DNA of 16,150 bases, taken from the NCBI GenBank assembly GCA_024236495.1, contig JACKKJ010000017.1, forward strand, positions 1-16,150, read 5' to 3'. This document shows, one piece after another, positions 12,277 through 16,150 of the stretch. A program made the translations under genes and the position numbers. The DNA comes from Paracoccaceae bacterium. Lineage in GTDB: Bacteria; Pseudomonadota; Alphaproteobacteria; Rhodobacterales; Rhodobacteraceae. The stretch's first letter is position 1; each line of letters opens with the position of its first letter. A model generated the notes under the pieces. It ran no database searches. It was given only the letters and a program-made list of their open reading frames with translations, and was not told the DNA's origin.

Positions 12277-14556
12277 TTGCAGGGCTTTGCACGCAGCGCA
12301 CCATGGGAACGGCTCAGCCGCCTGCGAAGGCAGCGGCGGGTTCAGAACATCGCGGCGCTGGGTCTTGTCATCCTCGGTCCGCTTCTTGCCTTCGCGACCT
12401 TTGTCGCGCTCGGTCCGATGGGGCAGGGGGCCAACTCCACAGGGCTGCGGCTGATCCTCTTGGCCGACTTCGTCTACTTCCTTCTTCTGGCGACCTTGAT
12501 CCTGTCGCGCCTTGCGCAGGTCATCGCATCGCGCCGGGCGCAGTCGGCGGGTTCGCGGCTGCATCTGCGGCTGACCGGTGTCTTTGCCGGGATCGCGCTT
12601 GTGCCCACGATCATCGTCGCGATCTTCGCGGGCCTGACCGTCAACATCGGGCTTGAAGGGTGGTTTTCCGAACGTGTGCGCAGCGTCGTCGGCACCTCGC
12701 TTTCCGCCGCCGAAGCCTATCAGGAGGAACACCGCCAGGATCTTGTGACCGACGCGGAAGCGCTGTCGCGCTTTCTTGAGGCCGCGCGGGAAAAGGCGTT
12801 CCTGCAATCGGACGCGGAACTTCGCCAGGCGTTGAACCAGGCGCAGGGGCAGATCCAGCGCGGCCTGCGCGAAGCCTATGTGATCGACGGCGGCGGGGCG
12901 ATCCGTGCGCGCGGCGAACGCTCCTACCTTTTCGACTACGAGGAACCCTCGGCGGAGGATTTCACCGATGCCGAAGCCGGCGACCCGGTCCTGATCGAGG
13001 ACTGGCAGAACAACGAGTTTCGCGCGCTCGTGAAGCTTGCGGGCTTTGCAGACCGCTACCTGTACATCTCGCGCGCGGTGGACGGCGACCTTCTCAGCCT
13101 TCTCGACGACACCCGCGAAACCGTCGGCCTTTACCAACAGCTCGAATCGACGCGCGGCCGCGTGCTGTTCGAGTTCGGCCTCGTCTACCTTGGCTTCGCG
13201 CTGATCCTGGTCCTTGCCGCGATCTGGATGGGTCTTTGGTTCGCCGAACGGCTGTCGCGCCCGGTCGGGCGGCTTGCCGGGGCGGCGCAGCGGGTGGGCG
13301 CGGGCGATCTGGACGTCCAGGTCACCGAAGAGGAAGGCGACGACGAGATTGCCATGCTGGGGCGCATCTTCAACCAGATGACACGCCAGCTGAAGGGCCA
13401 GCGCGAGGCGCTGGTTGACAGCCACCGCCAGACCGAACGGCGCCGGCGGCTTTTCGACAGCGTGCTGTCGTCGGTCACATCGGGGGTCGTCGGCCTTGAC
13501 GCAGAGGGGCAGGTCGACTTCCTCAATCGCGCCGCCGTCCGCCTGCTCGAGATGGACGAGGAACGTCACCACGACCGCCCCCTGAACGAGGCGGTGCCGG
13601 AGTTTTCGGCGCTTTTCGACCGGCTGCGAGAGGGGCTGGGCGAGGTCGCGCAAGAGGAAATCAAGGTGTCGCGTGGCGGGCGGCTTGAAAGCCTTCTGGT
13701 CAGGATGGCGACACGACGCAACGCCGAGGGGCGGCTTGAGGGCTATGTGGTCGCGTTCGATGACGTGACCGACCTTGTCAGCGCGCAGCGCATGGCGGCC
13801 TGGGGCGACGTGGCCCGCCGCATCGCCCACGAGATCAAGAACCCCCTGACGCCGATCCAGCTTTCGGCCGAACGAATCCGCCGCAAGTTTTCCCGCATGG
13901 TGGAAGGCGAGGACGCCGAGGCGCTGATCCAGATGACCGATGTCATCATCCGCCAGACCGGCGACCTGCGCCGCATCGTCGACGAGTTTTCCAAGTTCGC
14001 CCGGATGCCCGAACCCGACCGGCGCGACCACGACCTTGCCAAGCTGATGCGCGATGCGGTGACCTTGCAGGAAGGCGCCCTGCACGGCGCGCGCCTTGTG
14101 GCCGATGTGCCGCGCGATCCGATCGTCGTGGAACTGGATGCGACGATGATCTCGCAGGCGGTTACCAACCTTATCAAGAACGCCGGCGAAGCGGTTGAAT
14201 CCCTTGTTGAAAAGGGCGCACCGGATGGTTATGCGCCAGAGGTGCGGGTGACGATGTCGGCCACGCCCGAAACCGTTACCATCTGCATCGCCGACAACGG
14301 CGTCGGTCTGCCCGCGGATCGGGCGCGGCTGTTCGAGCCCTATGTGACGACGCGGGAAAAGGGCACCGGCCTTGGCCTGCCCATCGTCAAGAAGATCATC
14401 GAGGAACACGGCGGGACGCTGATATTGACAGATGCACCCGTCTTCGACGGCGGCGCCCATCACGGCGCGCTTGCCGAAATCCGCCTGCCGCGTGCCCGCG
14501 CGGCCGGACGCAGCGTCAAGGAGAGGGCCGCCGAGACGGCGGTGAGCGGACCATGA
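12277..14556 (+). CDS. ntrY: Membrane sensor histidine kinase NtrY
   Basis: 759-aa inner-membrane kinase paired with NtrX. Hydrophobic segments lie near residues 24-46, 56-80, 97-125 and 302-325; the stretch between the last two (about 125-300) should be the periplasmic sensor. A HAMP linker follows (about 326-382), then a PAS domain (about 395-505) and the kinase core: H518 in AHEIKNPLTPIQL, N-box N635, G1 D673 (DNGVG), G2 from G696 (GTGLGLP). NtrYX is linked to nitrogen use in some alphaproteobacteria and to redox or oxygen response and envelope processes in others. The start is unusual: no in-frame ATG or GTG lies between the ntrC stop and the first membrane helix, so TTG 12277, with AGGGG 7 nt upstream, is chosen. 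The next in-frame ATG (residue 48) would remove the first helix. The stop overlaps ntrX by 4 nt. Confidence 0.92.
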   Translation: MQGFARSAPWERLSRLRRQRRVQNIAALGLVILGPLLAFATFVALGPMGQGANSTGLRLILLADFVYFLLLATLILSRLAQVIASRRAQSAGSRLHLRLTGVFAGIALVPTIIVAIFAGLTVNIGLEGWFSERVRSVVGTSLSAAEAYQEEHRQDLVTDAEALSRFLEAAREKAFLQSDAELRQALNQAQGQIQRGLREAYVIDGGGAIRARGERSYLFDYEEPSAEDFTDAEAGDPVLIEDWQNNEFRALVKLAGFADRYLYISRAVDGDLLSLLDDTRETVGLYQQLESTRGRVLFEFGLVYLGFALILVLAAIWMGLWFAERLSRPVGRLAGAAQRVGAGDLDVQVTEEEGDDEIAMLGRIFNQMTRQLKGQREALVDSHRQTERRRRLFDSVLSSVTSGVVGLDAEGQVDFLNRAAVRLLEMDEERHHDRPLNEAVPEFSALFDRLREGLGEVAQEEIKVSRGGRLESLLVRMATRRNAEGRLEGYVVAFDDVTDLVSAQRMAAWGDVARRIAHEIKNPLTPIQLSAERIRRKFSRMVEGEDAEALIQMTDVIIRQTGDLRRIVDEFSKFARMPEPDRRDHDLAKLMRDAVTLQEGALHGARLVADVPRDPIVVELDATMISQAVTNLIKNAGEAVESLVEKGAPDGYAPEVRVTMSATPETVTICIADNGVGLPADRARLFEPYVTTREKGTGLGLPIVKKIIEEHGGTLILTDAPVFDGGAHHGALAEIRLPRARAAGRSVKERAAETAVSGP

Positions 14557-15968
14557 ACGACATTCTGATCGTCGACGACGAACGTGACATTCGCGAACTG
14601 ATTTCGGATATCCTGAAGGACGAGGGCTTTTCCACCCGGCTTGCCGGCAACTCGGACGAATGCATGGCGGAAATCAACGCGGCGCCGCCCGCGTTGATGA
14701 TCCTCGACATCTGGCTGAAGGACAGCCGGATGGACGGGATCGACATTCTCAAGACCGTCAAGCGCGACAACCCGGACGTGCCGATCATCATCATCTCGGG
14801 CCACGGCAACATCGAGATCGCGGTCGCCGCGATCAAGCAGGGCGCCTACGACTTCATCGAAAAGCCCTTCAACATCGACCAGCTGACCGTTGTCATCACA
14901 AGGGCGATGGAAACCTCGCGGCTCAGGCGCGAGAACACGTCGCTCAGGCGGCGCGATTCCACATCGACCGAGATGATCGGCGGGTCGCCCGCGCTGCGCA
15001 CGCTCAGGGCCAATCTCGACAAGGTGACGAAGTCGAACGGACGGGTGATGCTGACCGGCCAGCCCGGGTCGGGCAAGGAAATTGCGGCGCGCTACATCCA
15101 CCAGCATTCGAACCGCGCCGGCGGGCCCTTCGTCTCGGTCGCCTCGGCCGCGATCGAGCCGGAACGGATGGAAGAGGTGCTTTTCGGCCGCGAAACCGCC
15201 GAACGCGGCGTGGAAAAGGGCCTTCTGGAACAGGCGCATGGCGGCATCGTCTTTTTCGACGAGGTCGCGGACATGCCGCTTGGAACCCAGTCGAAGATCC
15301 TGCGCGTGCTGACCGAACAGCAGTTCATGCGCGTCGGCGGCGCCGACAAGGTGCGGGTGGACCTGCGGGTCATCTCCGCCACGACCCGCAACCTGACCGC
15401 GGAAATCACCGCGGGCCGGTTCCGGCAGGAGCTTTACGACCGGCTGAACGTGGTGCCGATCGCGGTGCCCCCGCTGGAGGAACGGCGCGAGGATATCCCT
15501 GAGCTTGCGCGCCACTTCATCGAACAGTTCAACAAGACCCAGGGCCTTCCCCTGCGCGCGCTGAGCGAGGAGGCCGAGGCGATGATGCAGACGATGCCCT
15601 GGCCCGGCAACATCCGCCAGCTGAGGAACGTCATCGAACGGATGCTGATCCTTGGCGACGGGTCGGGCGCCATCGAGGCGCGCGAACTGCCCGGCCAGGG
15701 CGAGGCCACGCCCGACGAGGGCCGGGTGGTCCTGTCGGGGGCGCTGGCCACGCTGCCCCTGCGCGAGGCGCGCGAGCTTTTCGAACGCGAATACCTTCTG
15801 ACCCAGATCAACCGCTTTGGCGGCAACATCAGCCGCACCGCGTCCTTCGTCGGCATGGAACGCTCCGCTCTGCACCGCAAGCTCAAGTCGCTGGGCGTCG
15901 TCACCACCGCCAAGTCGGGCGCGCGCGTCGCCCATATCGAGGACGAGGAGCTGGAAGACGAGCTCTGA
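14553..15968 (+). CDS. ntrX: Response regulator NtrX (AAA+ type, no GAFTGA)
   Basis: 471-aa response regulator phosphorylated by NtrY. The receiver has D9-D10-E11 in the acidic pocket, phosphoacceptor D52 in LMILDIWLKDSRMDG (the insert after the Asp is typical of NtrX) and K104. The AAA+ domain has Walker A GQPGSGKE at 169-176 and Walker B FFDE with D236, followed by GNIRQLRN. A Fis-type helix-turn-helix lies near 413-446 (GGNISRTASFVGMERSALHRKL), then an acidic tail (EDEELEDEL). The region that would carry GAFTGA reads LFGRETAERGVEKGLLEQA, so the motif is absent, as in other alphaproteobacterial NtrX proteins I know; sigma-54 activation is therefore doubtful. The ATG overlaps the ntrY stop codon (ATGA), giving translational coupling. 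Confidence 0.95.
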   Translation: MNDILIVDDERDIRELISDILKDEGFSTRLAGNSDECMAEINAAPPALMILDIWLKDSRMDGIDILKTVKRDNPDVPIIIISGHGNIEIAVAAIKQGAYDFIEKPFNIDQLTVVITRAMETSRLRRENTSLRRRDSTSTEMIGGSPALRTLRANLDKVTKSNGRVMLTGQPGSGKEIAARYIHQHSNRAGGPFVSVASAAIEPERMEEVLFGRETAERGVEKGLLEQAHGGIVFFDEVADMPLGTQSKILRVLTEQQFMRVGGADKVRVDLRVISATTRNLTAEITAGRFRQELYDRLNVVPIAVPPLEERREDIPELARHFIEQFNKTQGLPLRALSEEAEAMMQTMPWPGNIRQLRNVIERMLILGDGSGAIEARELPGQGEATPDEGRVVLSGALATLPLREARELFEREYLLTQINRFGGNISRTASFVGMERSALHRKLKSLGVVTTAKSGARVAHIEDEELEDEL

Positions 15969-16021
15969 CAAGAGCCCCGGCGCGGGGTCTGAAACGGGGA
16001 CCCGGAACAGGGAGAGCCAGG

Positions 16022-16150
16022 ATGGACCAGACAAGGGCGGCCGGGGGAACCGGTGTCGTCGCGGCAGGGCTTCTTTACCTCGTCATCATCGCCGCCGGCG
16101 TCTGGAGCGAGGCATTCGTGCGCGCCGCTCTTGTCGCGCCGGGCGACGCC
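16022..16150 (+). CDS. DUF4386-like membrane protein (N-terminal fragment)
   Basis: The first 43 codons of a gene that runs off the right edge. The visible protein has a polar start (MDQTRAAGGT), a hydrophobic helix (GVVAAGLLYLVIIAAGVW) and then SEAFVRAALVAPGDA. This opening, a GLLYL helix followed by xEFxVRxxLxxPGDA, fits DUF4386 proteins, a family of multi-pass membrane proteins of unknown function. AGGGAG lies 7-8 nt before the ATG. It follows ntrX by 53 nt on the same strand and could be co-transcribed. Family assignment rests on recalled similarity over a short piece; the remainder would confirm it. Confidence 0.65.
   Translation, partial: MDQTRAAGGTGVVAAGLLYLVIIAAGVWSEAFVRAALVAPGDA

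Noticed and set aside
12016..14463. An 815-codon open frame on the minus strand
   Set aside because: It lies antisense to ntrC and ntrY, which have complete domain sets. Its translation is rich in Arg, His, Asp and Gln without any recognisable domain; long antisense frames are normal at this GC content.
15969..16021. Terminator after ntrX
   Set aside because: GC-rich short repeats (CCCCG-GCG-CGGGG) are present but no T-run follows, and the next gene starts 53 nt after the stop, so read-through is more likely.
14460..16034. A 524-codon open frame on the minus strand
   Set aside because: It is antisense to the whole of ntrX and has low-complexity composition and no domain.

Overview
The window looks like chromosomal DNA of a GC-rich alphaproteobacterium of the Rhodobacterales (Rhodobacter/Paracoccus group). 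This rests on the gene order dusB-ntrB-ntrC-ntrY-ntrX, on a fused ispDF gene with pgpA and cinA behind it, on an NtrC without the GAFTGA loop, and on several c-type cytochromes. No rRNA, tRNA, CRISPR array, insertion sequence or phage gene was seen. Coding density is high and no gene-free stretch exceeds 300 bases; the longest gaps are 1648-1874 (227 nt), 2340-2532 and 8543-8732.

Left part (1-3411): four minus-strand genes for exported proteins: two class II c-type cytochromes resembling cytochrome c556, a membrane-anchored diheme cytochrome c, and the signal peptide of an unknown protein cut by the window edge. They diverge from a LysR-type regulator gene (2533-3411). The shared 190-nt intergenic region carries a perfect TTTAC-N5-GTAAA dyad and an extended -10 element. 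A strong hairpin follows the first cytochrome gene, and the second cytochrome gene has its own upstream region with alternating repeats and a nested inverted repeat. This is the most accessory-looking part.

Middle part (3396-6278): hpt with a small, translationally coupled membrane-protein gene on the minus strand; a RatA/Coq10-like START-domain gene and a GFA/CENP-V zinc-protein gene on the plus strand; then a minus-strand ammonium transporter gene (amt) without a glnK partner.

Right part (6439-16150): a minus-strand operon ispDF-pgpA-cinA joined by 4-nt overlaps (isoprenoid precursor synthesis, phosphatidylglycerophosphate dephosphorylation, pyridine nucleotide salvage). It diverges from the plus-strand nitrogen-regulation cluster dusB-ntrB-ntrC-ntrY-ntrX. 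dusB/ntrB overlap by 4 nt and ntrB/ntrC by 1 nt, so they probably form one transcription unit. ntrY begins 102 nt after ntrC, probably at a TTG, and overlaps ntrX by 4 nt. NtrB/NtrC are the cytosolic nitrogen two-component pair; NtrY/NtrX are a membrane-bound sensor and its partner regulator. Neither NtrC nor NtrX has a GAFTGA motif, so sigma-54 activation by them is unlikely. The window ends in the start of a DUF4386-like membrane-protein gene.

No wholly new system is evident. The points most worth a second look are the LysR-linked cytochrome cassette, the NtrC/NtrX loop losses, and several dyads in intergenic regions.
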